Positions 46,201 through 55,569 of a stretch of 64,000 bases of DNA are shown one piece after another. Under the pieces are notes generated by a model. That model was not told where the DNA came from, ran no database searches, and was given only the letters and a program-made list of their open reading frames with translations. This DNA is from Artemia franciscana. Its lineage: Eukaryota; Arthropoda; Branchiopoda; Anostraca; Artemiidae. The stretch covers positions 25,834,335 through 25,898,334 of the forward strand of contig NC_088866.1 of assembly GCF_032884065.1 (NCBI RefSeq), read 5' to 3'. The position numbers were made by a program, and so were the translations under genes. Numbering within the stretch: position 1 is the stretch's first letter; every line of letters begins with the position of its first letter.

Positions 46201-49200
46201 GGTTAAGATTGATAATTTGTTTAGTTTTAAGAACATGCAAGTATTCTCAAAAAACCTATGAAATCTTTTTCTTTGCCCCTGCAGATACTAGAAAAGAAGT
46301 TTTTAGAGATTATAGCAGGTAGAAAAATTCTGACTGCTATTGGACCCGCTGTTTTGATGTAATGTATTAAAGGTAATTATTCGATGAAAAAACAAACAAC
46401 TCTTCTCCTATTTTGGTAATCCGGATAGATATACACTTGATTGAAGTCTTGACCTTACCCGTCCTATGAATCGTCTGGAACAAGGAGTTGGATTAATGGG
46501 TATATCATGAAAATCTCTAGATTTTGCGAAGGAAAGGTCTGGGTCTGAATGGAACCCCTAGGACCTTAAACTGGAAGGTGCCAAAATACAAGAAATCTAT
46601 AGGAATCTAGAATAAAGAATAATTATACAAGGCCAATAATTATGAAAATATGGCAAACATTATAGGGCATAGTGGACTGTGGAGGAACGAAGTTTACCTG
46701 CACGAAAAATTGTATAGCCTGATTTTTTTTTTTTTCTAGCTTAAAATTTAACACAGAAGAACCAATCAGACACAATTAAACTCTTTTTTTACTGGTTTGA
46801 AACCTACAGAGGAACCAATTAGATTTTTAAAAGGTAAAGCTATTTGGGTTTCCCTTTCTGACATATTGTTATCAATTGTCAGAACAATTATTGTTGAACA
46901 ATTGAATTGGTTTATGAAATTATATCATATACTAATAAAATCAAAGCATGCCACCTGAGCTCAAAGCTCAAGCATGCCAAAGCTCAGCATCAAGCTACTT
47001 GAGGCCAACAAAACTACAAATGCCCCTTTTCCATCCCAATCCATTCAAAGTCTCCCTCTTTAGACCCTCCCAAGAAGCTCCCGTTTCTCTTAAGTCCTTT
47101 ATCTTCCTTAAATCTTTGTGTGTAATTTGTAATTCTCTTTTAAAATAGGCAGTTTTAATTTTTATTATCAATACTAATTTGTGCTTTAAATACTTTGAAT
47201 TTCAGTAAAAAGAAGCAAAATATCAAAGCTGAAATTTTATTTACCATCAAATGAAAATAATGGTCGCAGCAAAAGCTGTAACCTAGTAAAGAGAGAACAA
47301 AGTCCCGTAGTAACCAAAAGTCTAAAGTTTTTTTTTTCTGTATTGATGAAGCATTTTCGTGAATCGAAATTATTATTTCGATCAATCTTATAGTAAAATG
47401 TTATTTTGCAAACGAAGTTACAGGAATTTTGAAAAAAAGAGCCTGAAAGTCCTCGAAAATGGCGTGGGACTAAATCGAAAAATACATAATTGGAATGATA
47501 ATTTTCGAAAACTCGAGGTCATATTTTCGAAAGACAGGGAACTTGCTGGCATGGCTCTGGAACTTCATACAGTGTTGTGTAAGGATTCATTTAAATGACA
47601 GTTTTTATGTTAAATCGCATTGTACAAACTTGACAACACCTTCATAAACTCCCATATGCCATCCAAAAAGTAAGCATGAAAGGGGCAATGTCATAACCTC
47701 CATGGCCAAAAGCCCTAAAATTGAGTTTTACAATTTTCCCTCTAGTATATTCTCGCTCCCATTCCTCAATTAAGTTTCATAATTCATTACTTGACTAGCA
47801 GAGGTAGAAGTTAACTGCAGTGTCACAGAGAGATGGCTCATTTTAAAGCTCTTGATTATAAATATGTGCTCTATGTGAATTTGTCTGGACAACTCCATCC
47901 TTAAGTGCCATATACCATCAAAAATTGCATTTTTGGGTGGAATTTTTAGAGTAGAAATGCTAAAAATATGTGTTTGAAAATCAATATCCAGAGGTTTTTA
48001 AACCCTACTTTTTAGTGCTACCCCAGTCAGCCCCTCTAGGAAACTAGTAAAGAGCAAGCTACTGCCCAAAAGTCTAAAAGTATATTTTAAAAAGACAGTG
48101 TCTTGTCAGGAAAATTGCCGTTTGTAGCTGATTCAGAAATGGTAAATATTGTTTTATTCAACACACCCATAGAGTAAAATTAGGTAAAGCTGGGGTAAAA
48201 GTTTGAATCGATTTGATACCACAAAGATAAGAAAGCTTTATATCTTCTTTGGATTTCATTTTCCAGTTTGTGAATTAAGGCCTTAAACTGTAGCTTGCAA
48301 TTATCAAACTTAGAATTTTTCCTCGCATCTGTTTTTTGTTGTTTTTTTTTACGTTTTGTTTTGTCAACGGATTTTAGTCTCCTAAAATGTTGAAGCCCAA
48401 GAAGAAAAAATAACGATAGCGCTCTTTCTTCTGAGAAGTTCAGAATTTTTGGCAATAATGCAGCAGGAACAAAATGCAATAGTAATGACATACATTTTTG
48501 TAAATTATATTGCCTATGCATCTGAAACTCGTTTAATTTCTTTTAGTTTTCTAGAGTCTCTATATGTTATATGCGGGACGATATTTTATAAACAATGATA
48601 ATTTTAACTTCAAATTCTCTTAAGATACTCTAGATAATATACCCTTGGACACAGTTTAACAAAATTGAATTAAAATCAAATAGTTATGGGCATCAAGCCA
48701 TGGCTAATTGTAGAAAAGGCCAAGACAGATAGTCCAATTGAGTGAGAGGCAAATCTGGAATTAACCTGGTTATTAGGATTGTATAAAAATGATGTTAGTT
48801 ATTTGTTAATTGATAAATTTATTTATTATCCATCCATGCGTCATTCCTAGGACAGAAGAACTAAGTTAGATAGGTTAAGCACTAATGGGTGGAGGGATAA
48901 TAATTACACCAAAACAACACTCAATTGGGATGCTCTGAATACGGAATAGCACCTGGTCACACTAATGAACTTTGCATACAACTCAAGTTATCATTCTGGA
49001 GCTCTACAAGGAGAAATCCTTAGATTGCTCCTAGCTGCAATTTAAGGTAATTTAAAATCGCATATTTTAACGATTAAAATGACGCTGTCCATAGAGAAAA
49101 TGTTCACTTATAAGCTTTACAGCTTCTTTATTTAAGTTGTAAAAAGTATAAAAAGTATCTCTTTAAGTATGGCGTCAAGGTACTTGTCTTGGTTGACCCA

Positions 49201-52200
49201 AAGTAACTTCAGTTAGTCTAAGGGTAAGAATCTTTCTTCTATTTTTTACTCTGGTTATTCCTTCCGAAAATAAAAACTTCAATTGGGAGTCTTGTTTTAA
49301 GAATCAACATTGGTTCGATTTTTACATGCCAGACATTTTTATTGTGCAAGATATGTTGTTGTGAGGTCCGAGGGTGTGTAAACGGGCTTAAAATAAAAAT
49401 TTAAAAACGATTCGCAACATTCCCGAAAAATATTTATATTGGGGCGGGGGGTATGGTAGATCTTTATTTGGTTTTAACGTCATTTGTACTTTAAGCAAAT
49501 CATAAATGTGGCTAAAGCATACACTGGGGGAGGGGATTGACTATTTTTTACATAAAAATAGTCAAAAGGCAGTGAAAATGTTGTAATCTGTAAGTAACTG
49601 GTAATTGAGTAATTCAAGGTTTCTCAGTTTTATTGTGCTATTTTGAATGAATGGTAAGAAGACAATTAATGCTGATGATCTATGGATGATGTAGCATCAA
49701 TAAGTAAAGAAGTGAGTACTCTGTCTCTACCCTTTAAGATCTACACTACTCTAGTTCATTATGTTAAATTATGGTGGACACCCATGATGGTAGAACGATT
49801 AACGTTTCTTTCCGTATTTTTCCATGATGCTATAAATCATTGACGTTTTTTTTTCAGAGATGGAAGAGTTGGTCAAATGCAGAACATTTTTATTCGTGGT
49901 TCAAAGATTAAATTTCTTATTTTACCAGATATGCTTAAAAATGCTCCTATGTTCAAAACGCTGCAGAAAGGCAAAGCACAGGCGGTTCGAGGTAAAACAG
50001 CGATCTTACGTGCCTCAGCTGGTAAGTCATGCTTGATGTTTCAAAACCAAACTGTAGGCTAACTTTGTATTTACTATAGGTTATTGTTTATCATTTAATT
50101 TGATTAAGAGAATAGTTATCCCTCGTTTAGAGTGATAAAATTAATTGAAATTGACTAGATAAGCTCTAATGAATGGTAAGAAAATTTTTTAAACAAATAT
50201 AATGCACTGATCCCACGAAGGATCCATGGCCTTAATAAGGGGGGGGGGGGGGGTGTGCACATACTATTTGAACTTTAACTCAAACATTAAATAAAGAAAG
50301 AGGGAAAGATTTCGGTGGTTGTCCAAAATTTATTCTGGTCTCTAGGCAAAAAATTGACCAGTGACCAATGTTCAAAAATCAATCAAAAACTTTTTTTTTA
50401 AATGTTGAAAGTGCCAAACGAGTGGAATTCTCTAGCTGAATTAGGAAGGGTATTCCATATAACATGACTCGGTACCAAAGGGTTGAAATCAGACCTTACT
50501 GGAAGAGCATGTGACATTGAATTGAATTGAATTTATTTATAACCCGTTATAATACACATGAAAAACGGAGTAAAATGTGAATAAAAGAAAAGAGGAAAAA
50601 GAAAATGAAATAAAAACTACACAAGAAACTTTTCAACACTTCACCTTACTTAAAAATAATTAAAACATACAAAAGCAAAACATTCATTGAAACAAAATAG
50701 CTCTCCATGGGTGCCGACCAATTCTACTATTATAAGCTTCTATGCTTTTTCTGATAGAAGCATTCGGGTCTATGATGCCGTATCTTTTAATGACCCAGGA
50801 GTTGCTTGACCATGGTGGAAGGGCAAGCAGGTATTTGGCATACCGGAAATAGATTCGCCGAAGCTCCTTCGTCTCGGTTATCGTAAACGTACGCCAAAAA
50901 GGTGCAAGGTATAAGAAGTTCGGGAGTGCAGAAGCATTGTAGAGTTTCGCTAGCAGTTTACGGTTGAGTCGAAGTTTGTTTGCTACCAAGCTTCCGTATG
51001 CAGCTGCTGTTCGACGTTGGAAATGAAGGATCAAGAGCCTTCTTGTTGCTTTAAGAGTGTCACCGATAGGAAGCCCTAAATATTTCATTTGTGATTTTGG
51101 AGAAACTGGCGCGCCGTCGAGATTAATAGTAAATCCTGCTCAAGTTTCAACCCAGTTGAACAGAACCACGTCCGATTTTTCTCTATTGAATGTAAGGTTA
51201 ATCTTAGCATATTCTTTACTTAAAATAGCAAAATTTCTTTCGAACGACTGTACTGTTCCACTAGGGTTAAAAATATCATCTGCATAAGCGATAAGTGACA
51301 CATCAATCCCTTTTAAAATACACGAAGGAACTGCGCTGGATTGGGGGTTCAGGATACATTTATTAAAGGCAACTGGAGAGGTAAGGGCACCCTGTCTGAC
51401 ACCTCGACGGACTGGAATAACGAAACGTGTTATGGTCCCATCAGGTAGTCTGATAACAACAGCAAGATGGTTATACATATCATATAAAGCACGAATGGCA
51501 GACGTGTCAACTCCCCGTTTATATAGCTCAAGGAGAATTTGTGCGTGAATCTGAGAGTCAAAAGCATGGCTTACATCATGACTCCCTAGGACGAGCGAAT
51601 CACCAGACTTATCAGCATCTATAAGTATTGACGATAGTGCAGTAAGCGCGTGGGCACACCCTAGGCCTTTTTGGAAGCCAAACTGATATGGCGGCATGTA
51701 GCATTTATTTGTAAGTTCTGGCATTACGAGTGTTTCAAAAATCTTGCAGAAAGTAGTAGCAACTGTAATAGGCCGATATGAAGAACACTCATTCAGCGTT
51801 GTTATTTTTTTTTGGAACAGGAATAAGATGACCAGAAGAGAACGAGGTTGGAACTATTCCAGTTGTGAACACCATTTGGAACATGAGATCAAGGTGACAA
51901 AGTAGTAGGGGACTTCCAAGAAGAATGTGCTTAGCACAAATATTATCTGTACCCCTCGAAAAAGGTTTCTTAATTTTTTGCGCAGAATTCATAATATCAG
52001 ACAGTGAAACAATAAACGTGGGTACAGTATTTTTTGACAGTATCCGATTGAGATCACATTTAAGGGGATATTCTACTTTGGAATCAAGTTCTGAAAACTC
52101 TTTCAAAAAATGCTGTTGCCAGGCCTCAGTAGAGATATGAGCTGACGGAGCGTTTCTTTCACTCTGGTTGCGGGTCAAACTTTTCCACAGAAGCGTCGGA

Positions 52201-55200
52201 TTACTCATTATCTTTTCTGAAAAATCAGAACGAATAGCGGCTCTATGTTTTTGCAGTTCTTTGGAAAAATGGCGCTTTGTGGAAATCCGTATTTGGTTCA
52301 CTATGCCGTTCTTGGGTCTCCCGCATTCTATCCATATGCCTAGCCAAAATTTGGCCTTCTGGCAGGCTTCAACAAGGGATGGGTTCCCGGACCAGCCCTT
52401 AACTTGTGACCCAGCACGGACTCTGGATCGAGGGACAAAGTGTGATTCTGCTTGTAGTAGCGCATGCGAAATAAGTGACGAGTACATATTTAGTTTTAGA
52501 CGAATTTCAGACGTGGGAATAGGTACTGATGTTTGGAGCAAGTCAAAAGGTATTTTTATCTTCGAAAGTAGATTATCAAGCCAGTACTGATACTGAGTCA
52601 AATCGGTTTTACTCCATTCAATGATTGTTGTCCATTTTGAAGGTCGATTTGCGCGCATTCGATAAAATGGTGCACTGATTCGGAACGATAGCGGTAAATG
52701 GTCAGAAGCAAAAAATTCACGGAGCACATTTACTGTTAATGAGCTACTAAAAATACTACTAGACACAAGGACATGATCAAGGTTAGAAACTGATCCGGTA
52801 AGGTGGATGTACGTAAAGTCACCCGCTTTCGGTACAAGAGCACTTTCATTTGGAATCAGACTAAGCAGAAGAGCTGAACGCGAGCTTTCACTTTTGGATA
52901 TATCACAATTAAAGTCCCCCAATAAAATCCAATGGAGATGAGAAGCACTAATTTTATTCATACATTTCCCCAGTTCTTTGCAGGCTAGAGCAAACTTCAT
53001 TTCGGAGCAATCGTCTCTGTAGTCGGTGGGCAGGTACACATTTATTATAACAGTCTCGCCAACTCTAACTGCTAAGAAATGGTTGGAACTAGCGAACAAT
53101 TCGGAGTTGATATGCCCACTTATTAGCGTGGCAAGTCCACCCGAGGGGCGCCCTCGTTTCTTAGGTTTTTTCGCTGGTACAAAATGGACCATGTGTGAGG
53201 GTAAGGCATTGAATATATTTCTACTGTCGTTAGACAGAAAGTGTTCTTGGAGATAAATAATTTCTTCGGTGAGGCAGAGCTGTTCAAGCACGGTAATTTT
53301 GGTACTAAGACTACCATTCATATTCCAGGAGACGAAACGCTTGTCAATATAAAATTCATTCATTTTGGGCGTTTGAGGTCATTAACTTCGCTGACTTGTT
53401 AGATATTTTGAGAGCTACAGAACTGATAATTTGACATCCAGTAAGGGTTCAGTTGCTGAACTACTTCTTTCTTGACTAGATTTTTGGCTTTATTATAAGT
53501 GTTGGAAAACCGTTTGAAAAAAGAAGGAAAAATAGACATTCATGTAATTGACCAATAAGAAACACGACTAAATTAAACTGTGAAAGAGTATTCTTTGAAT
53601 CGGCGAAAGAAATATCTGTTTGGACTTTCTGAGGGCACTAAGGCTTCTGCATGCCTTCGTTTTAGTCAATATTGTGGTTAAGAGGTAAACTGTTGTCAAC
53701 TCAGATAACAGTCTTGGTCAATCTGTGATATACTGTTAGAGCCTTTGGACAGATGGATTTCAGAAAGTCAAGGGTAAACCTGAGATACACGAAATAAACT
53801 AAAAACTAGACTTACAAACGCTTAGGGCAGCAACCTTTCATCAAACCAAAGTAAACTCTCGAACAGGTCCATTAGTTTTGTACTCACCTCAGTCTCCGTT
53901 CTCCCTGAAGTAACAGGGGTACTATTATCTGCAGAAGTTCCAGGAGAATCTAAAGGAAGTAAGCTATGATTATGGACACAAGAAAATATAGGATGGCACA
54001 GACACCATTGTCAAAATCTCGTAAAATTTGAGATTGTAAAAATCTCGAAGATTAAAGGTTCAGTATGACCATCTCCTTCAGATCTAGGCAACTTTTTTGC
54101 CTCTCTTAAATATCTCCGGGGAGTGATTTACAAAGTGTGTTTGACATACTGGAAACGACGTCAAAATTAAAGGGACGTCCAAGCGCAATAGTATGTTTCT
54201 TTTGAGTAATTTAGTCATCCAGCTCTAGATGAAAATCTTGATTTTACGCAATGCCATTGTTGAGCCATTTCATTGAATCATTCAGTCAACATTGTGTTTT
54301 TTCTCTGATGCCTTTCCTCTTCTGCTTCTCTTCTGTTGCGCGTGCGTTGTCAATAAGTGGTTGATTTCGGAGTTTTATTGTTTTACCGCCTTTTTTATTT
54401 AAAGTTCTAGAAATGATTTTTTGGTGGAGGTTTTGCGGTTAATGGTCTAACCTTTAATTGGTAAATATTTAACTATCATTCTTTGAGCGACTTCATTTTA
54501 ATAATAGAGAAGTTACTCTCTCTCATTACTTGTTCTGAAATACTATTGTATGTGAAATTTTGAGTCACGTCGGTCTTCCTGTTCCCATGCCCCTCGCTGC
54601 CTTTAAGCTTTGAACATCCCTGAGTAGCCGCTATTGAAATATTAATACTTTTTCAAAGCTGCCAGGTAAAGTTGCTTCTCTCGTCCTTACGATTTAATTT
54701 ATGAGTGAAACTTAACTTGTCACGGTGTTGCTAAATTAAGCAGCTGGATATTCTATATTTAGCTGTGTATCCTCTGCCACCTGAATCAAGGGCTCTCGTC
54801 CTGTTTTTGGGTCCCTGACGCAGCTAGGTTTTTCCTAAAACACTTCTTTTTATAAATTTATGATTGCAGGTAATATTATATCGTCTGCAGTAGACCTTTT
54901 CCCGTACTCCAAAAATAATTTATTACCGTTTGCGTACCTTGCTTGTAGATTGTGCGGAAAGTATATGTTTAAACATCCTTTCTATTATATTTTATTGTTA
55001 TGATATTGGTGGTATATTTTTATTAATTTATTTCATCCTGTTATATTGTTTTTTTATATTATAATTTGTTATCGCTTACATCTATTTAATTTTGATTGGA
55101 AATTTGAGGTTAGTATTGCAATACTATTGCTATTTTGTTATCATTACGTTATCCTGTTATATATTATTTTTTTAACAATTATGAAAGCTCTTTGCTGAGC

Positions 55201-55486
55201 AATATGGGTCCCGGGGTTCTATCCCAGCTACGACAGGCTTGTTACTCATCCCTGGGAGAAAAAGAAACTGGCAACTGAAACGTTGACAATAATCAGCGCC
55301 GAGCTGGTCTGAACGGCCTGTATCTCGTCGAAAGTGTTAGATAGTAGTGTTAATATATATTTTTTATCTGTATTTTATGACATCTATTTACTTTGAGTCA
55401 TCTTTTTAGCTGGAAGAGCTCGAGGTGGACGTGGTGTTAGGCAATTTATGCCTCAACGAGGAATGCCAATGGGTCAAAGAAGATAG
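31275..55486 (+). CDS. SNRPD3: small nuclear ribonucleoprotein Sm D3, four coding exons
   Basis: Coding exons are 31275-31298, 45204-45331, 49858-50021 and 55410-55486; total 393 bases, 130 residues plus stop (human SmD3 has 126). The joined protein starts [20 protein letters not shown] and continues [20 protein letters not shown]. Sm motif 2 is in [17 protein letters not shown], and the tail is rich in Arg-Gly ([14 protein letters not shown]). Phases agree at every junction (0, 2, 1) and all introns are GT-AG. SmD3 is one of seven Sm-ring subunits that assemble on U1, U2, U4 and U5 snRNA; its RG tail is typically dimethylated for SMN-dependent assembly. Introns are 13.9, 4.5 and 5.4 kb and are filled with LINEs. 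The gene appears intact. Confidence 0.96.
31299..35285. other. SNRPD3 intron 1, first part
   Basis: Mostly unassigned. A module containing GTCTTACCACCTGAACAAT is repeated at about 32735 and 32925. A module with CATGTAAGACTAGACCAATAA is repeated at about 32790 and 33460. Together these suggest a degraded repeat with some coding-like stretches that I cannot assign. 34735-34820 and 34875-34965 are imperfect copies of each other (GAGATAGCAAAGTAGTAAT against GAGGTAGCATAGTAGCAAT). A poly-A tract lies near 34420. Confidence 0.35.
36742..37140 (+). pseudogene. LINE B ORF1, C-terminal fragment
   Basis: An open frame of about 130 codons ([20 protein letters not shown] and onwards, then [19 protein letters not shown]) that ends at 37138-37140. 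It overlaps the start of ORF2 by about 38 bases in another frame, as is common for ORF1/ORF2 of this group. No zinc knuckles are visible in the part that remains; the N-terminal part was lost by 5' truncation. Confidence 0.55.
37103..40477 (+). CDS. LINE B ORF2: endonuclease, reverse transcriptase, RNase H
   Basis: 1124 open codons. The APE endonuclease is N-terminal: N20 in ILQWNC, E48 in CLQET, GDFNAH near residue 146, and SDHCAIL near 220. The RT has a [20 protein letters not shown] segment and YADD at residues 682-685. RNase H has D975 in [27 protein letters not shown] and [14 protein letters not shown]. The frame stops at TAA 40475-40477 and is open again in the same frame to 40807. RNase H after RT places it with the I superfamily (I/LOA-like) rather than CR1 or RTE. 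Apart from the stop I see no damage in ORF2. Confidence 0.88.
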   Translation: MHVTYSTLPMLTKLQILQWNCVSLNSNKLADLIQCANDKRIGIICLQETNLHQYKKIKMPGYKCYRKDRSTKRKGGGVAIFVHDSIQHSPQPLTIYRDEIDVVGILITLANGNHLAIKSFYNPCGSKDIQSILETELSGNNTFIFGDFNAHSPLWEQSAGSNKAGRGIEYILSNFPDTLIFTPFDFQTRYNISSNSFSTIDLLLGPSSYYDLVQMVKVSSLQSDHCAILTSFQDLCYTPKPYVPTFINSKGNWSLFREILNEVDFSFVSPNYDINAIESNLRSILLESAKSAIPMTRVRFYNGSKRPKNWWNDECRVAVLAKRKARKMFQKHPSQSTAIFYKQSCAKVKLICRRAKQSTWLNFSSSISFRTPISKVHNFISQLNSGKQPNDDRRYDIIQDGYPIVSDKKKADLFTNVFNNDCSDFHPSRPPFCNLPLTCSYKGTLMKPFSQDEFCVALNSLNIKSSPGYDGIYMKWILESPKVFHTALLSLYNLIWSSQKFPDAWKIAQVFPALKPSYSSNDLKSYRPISVLPSFSKVLERLVLSRIEWFSEVNNLFPSEQTGFRKGHSSLDNITRLETDVCNSLKKRHVTMAVLFDWSNAYGNVVHNKLLEILINLDFPYPFISFIKSFLTDRYFYVQVNQSRSEQCPITRGLPQGAILSPLLFNLYVSEFQVSHASFGLYADDLIIWKSGRDISLLQSLIQHDISLVQRFSLAFGFPISISKTKAIIFTNGTLDPPNPLTIFSREIPYCNSVKLLGLLMDSKMQWHEHINSLKSLIIQRLCILKRLAGSKWGCHPKIILDFYKLYIRSNIEYGIQIFSARPPSSFKILESLQNSAIRIALGVHKHTPLSKLRTLSGLVSLSERASSLRIKYFSQIQAYGAKHAVYAHTFAEKSACPNAHSSWNQFHLEVPNWNQHSLHAYPFTESPPWEMSPPSCQVELISISKDLIPNYEIQTILAEHISKAYPNYRKIYTDGSVQRERAGAGACIPSLNLNIYSPLPLRSSILSAELCAIRLALDALINYNIESENILCLSDSKSALLLIQNINRIANDKDLYNIRRQLLNLKIKENEVYFQHVPSHKGIKYNDMADSLAAKASMLSPSPSSDLNSRDIIRQRSKVNHST
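40478..40807 (+). CDS. LINE B ORF2, C-terminal zinc-knuckle part
   Basis: 109 codons in the same frame as the ORF2 body, directly after its TAA. They include [19 protein letters not shown], the C-x2-C-x(n)-H-x4-C knuckle commonly found at the C-terminus of I/Jockey ORF2 proteins. The stop between them is most simply a Lys codon changed to TAA. Natural termination there is less likely because the knuckle is conserved downstream. Confidence 0.7.
   Translation: MLSPFHTRLNTVLYYRLKSGALLLNSLLFNWKLHHSPLCRICFSTEETIQHILFDCQAQSEETVALKRFCSLAKIPNTYTAILDSNLPWEIDRKIFKAAIDTLKKRNVV
42311..43874. other. SNRPD3 intron 1, unassigned part
   Basis: AT-rich with one notable hairpin (42794-42878, listed separately). 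No coding similarity was seen. Confidence 0.35.
42794..42878. repeat. 85-bp hairpin element
   Basis: ATATATTTGCACATTAA (42794-42810) is the exact reverse complement of 42862-42878. The inner parts also pair with gaps (GGGCTGGGGGG against CCCCCACCCC). The GC-rich middle within AT-rich intron suggests a tiny MITE-like insertion. Confidence 0.6.
43875..44706. repeat. three-copy 276-bp tandem repeat
   Basis: GGGCTGAAA starts at 43875, 44149 and 44427 (periods 274 and 278). The copies share GCACATGTTACTTGTTGTAG, ATCTGGGATTTCCACATTGA and CCGATGCTATGCATGAGCCC, and differ at only a few positions. The open frames on the minus strand are repeat artefacts. It lies in SNRPD3 intron 1, 500 bases before exon 2. 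Confidence 0.85.
45204..45331 (+). CDS. SNRPD3: SNRPD3 coding exon 2 (Sm motif 1)
   Basis: Follows a T-rich acceptor (TTTTTTTAG, AG at 45202-45203). It encodes 42 residues from VLHEAEG to TVTF plus two bases and ends at the donor G|GTACAA. It covers beta strands 1-3 of the Sm fold. Frames read through the donor are meaningless. Confidence 0.95.
45332..49857. other. SNRPD3 intron 2
   Basis: A 4.5 kb intron. Old copies of the CTAGTAAAGAG-type interspersed repeat appear at about 47275 and 48035, along with TGGCTCATTTTAAAG at about 47833 (also at about 27545). No genes or intact elements were seen. The 113-codon minus frame at 48180-48521 has no recognisable domain. Confidence 0.4.
49858..50021 (+). 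CDS. SNRPD3: SNRPD3 coding exon 3 (Sm motif 2)
   Basis: The acceptor is TTTTTTTTCAG and the first base completes Arg. It encodes [20 protein letters not shown] and [20 protein letters not shown], then [14 protein letters not shown], ending at G|GTAAGT. The [20 protein letters not shown] segment is nearly identical to vertebrate SmD3. Confidence 0.96.
50239..50253. repeat. G15 homopolymer
   Basis: An uninterrupted run of 15 G in SNRPD3 intron 3. It is unusual in this AT-rich sequence and a likely place for a sequencing length error. Confidence 0.9.
50684..51785 (-). pseudogene. LINE C ORF2, RT and C-terminal part
   Basis: Continues in one frame from [16 protein letters not shown] through [34 protein letters not shown] and the catalytic AYADDIFN to FNWVET. 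A TGA (51142-51140) follows, then the same frame continues through [20 protein letters not shown] and [15 protein letters not shown] to the stop at 50684. All RT catalytic motifs are present. The TGA is the only interruption in this part. Confidence 0.78.
51789..53363 (-). CDS. LINE C ORF2, endonuclease and start of RT
   Basis: 524 codons from ATG at 53363. The endonuclease has [35 protein letters not shown] and SDHLPLSF. A linker of about 200 residues follows ([19 protein letters not shown]). RT begins at HLIPVPKKN, where the frame ends in a run of nine A (51813-51805 on the minus strand). The next RT motif, [20 protein letters not shown], is in a neighbouring frame. This suggests a one-base length change in the homopolymer. 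Confidence 0.8.
   Translation of the reverse strand: MNEFYIDKRFVSWNMNGSLSTKITVLEQLCLTEEIIYLQEHFLSNDSRNIFNALPSHMVHFVPAKKPKKRGRPSGGLATLISGHINSELFASSNHFLAVRVGETVIINVYLPTDYRDDCSEMKFALACKELGKCMNKISASHLHWILLGDFNCDISKSESSRSALLLSLIPNESALVPKAGDFTYIHLTGSVSNLDHVLVSSSIFSSSLTVNVLREFFASDHLPLSFRISAPFYRMRANRPSKWTTIIEWSKTDLTQYQYWLDNLLSKIKIPFDLLQTSVPIPTSEIRLKLNMYSSLISHALLQAESHFVPRSRVRAGSQVKGWSGNPSLVEACQKAKFWLGIWIECGRPKNGIVNQIRISTKRHFSKELQKHRAAIRSDFSEKIMSNPTLLWKSLTRNQSERNAPSAHISTEAWQQHFLKEFSELDSKVEYPLKCDLNRILSKNTVPTFIVSLSDIMNSAQKIKKPFSRGTDNICAKHILLGSPLLLCHLDLMFQMVFTTGIVPTSFSSGHLIPVPKKNNNAE
53561..55409. other. SNRPD3 intron 3, remainder
   Basis: Mostly unassigned AT-rich DNA. 55185-55330 has a tRNA-like B box (GGGGTTCTATCCC) and a moderately GC-rich body ending in AATATATATTTTT, which could be a SINE. 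I found no second copy in the window. Confidence 0.3.
55410..55486 (+). CDS. SNRPD3: SNRPD3 coding exon 4 (Arg-Gly tail)
   Basis: The acceptor is TCTTTTTAG. It encodes the end of the Ala codon and [20 protein letters not shown], then MGQRR and TAG. Arg-Gly repeats are as expected for SmD3, though the extreme C-terminus is lineage-specific. An ATTAAA polyadenylation signal follows 60 bases after the stop. Confidence 0.93.
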
Positions 55487-55545
55487 TCATTTTTTGAACT
55501 CAGCTTATGTTTTTTACTTGATCCTTTTTGTATGATTACCTGAAA

Positions 55546-55551
55546 ATTAAA
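55546..55551 (+). promoter_or_regulatory. SNRPD3: SNRPD3 polyadenylation signal ATTAAA
   Basis: ATTAAA lies 60 bases after the TAG and is followed by a T- and G-rich stretch (TTCGTTTGTATTTGATAG). This is the commonest variant polyadenylation hexamer, and the position fits a very short 3' UTR. Confidence 0.6.
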
Positions 55552-55569
55552 ATCATTCGTTTGTATTTG

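Larger units (their letters stand above)
50517..53560 (-). mobile_element. LINE C: nearly intact APE-type LINE, antisense in SNRPD3 intron 3
   Basis: The 3' end at 50517-50536 is an (ATTCA)n tail on the minus strand, after AAATAAATTC. ORF2 reads from 53363 to 50684 with one frame change and one stop. The C-terminal part of an ORF1-like frame ([14 protein letters not shown]-stop) overlaps the ORF2 ATG, but upstream ORF1 is not recognisable, so the element is 5'-truncated near 53.5 kb. It is the same family as LINE A but much better preserved. Confidence 0.82.

Noticed and set aside
48180-48521. 113-codon minus-strand frame in SNRPD3 intron 2
   Set aside because: Contains a lysine-rich low-complexity patch and no domain; no second exon or homologue could be recognised.
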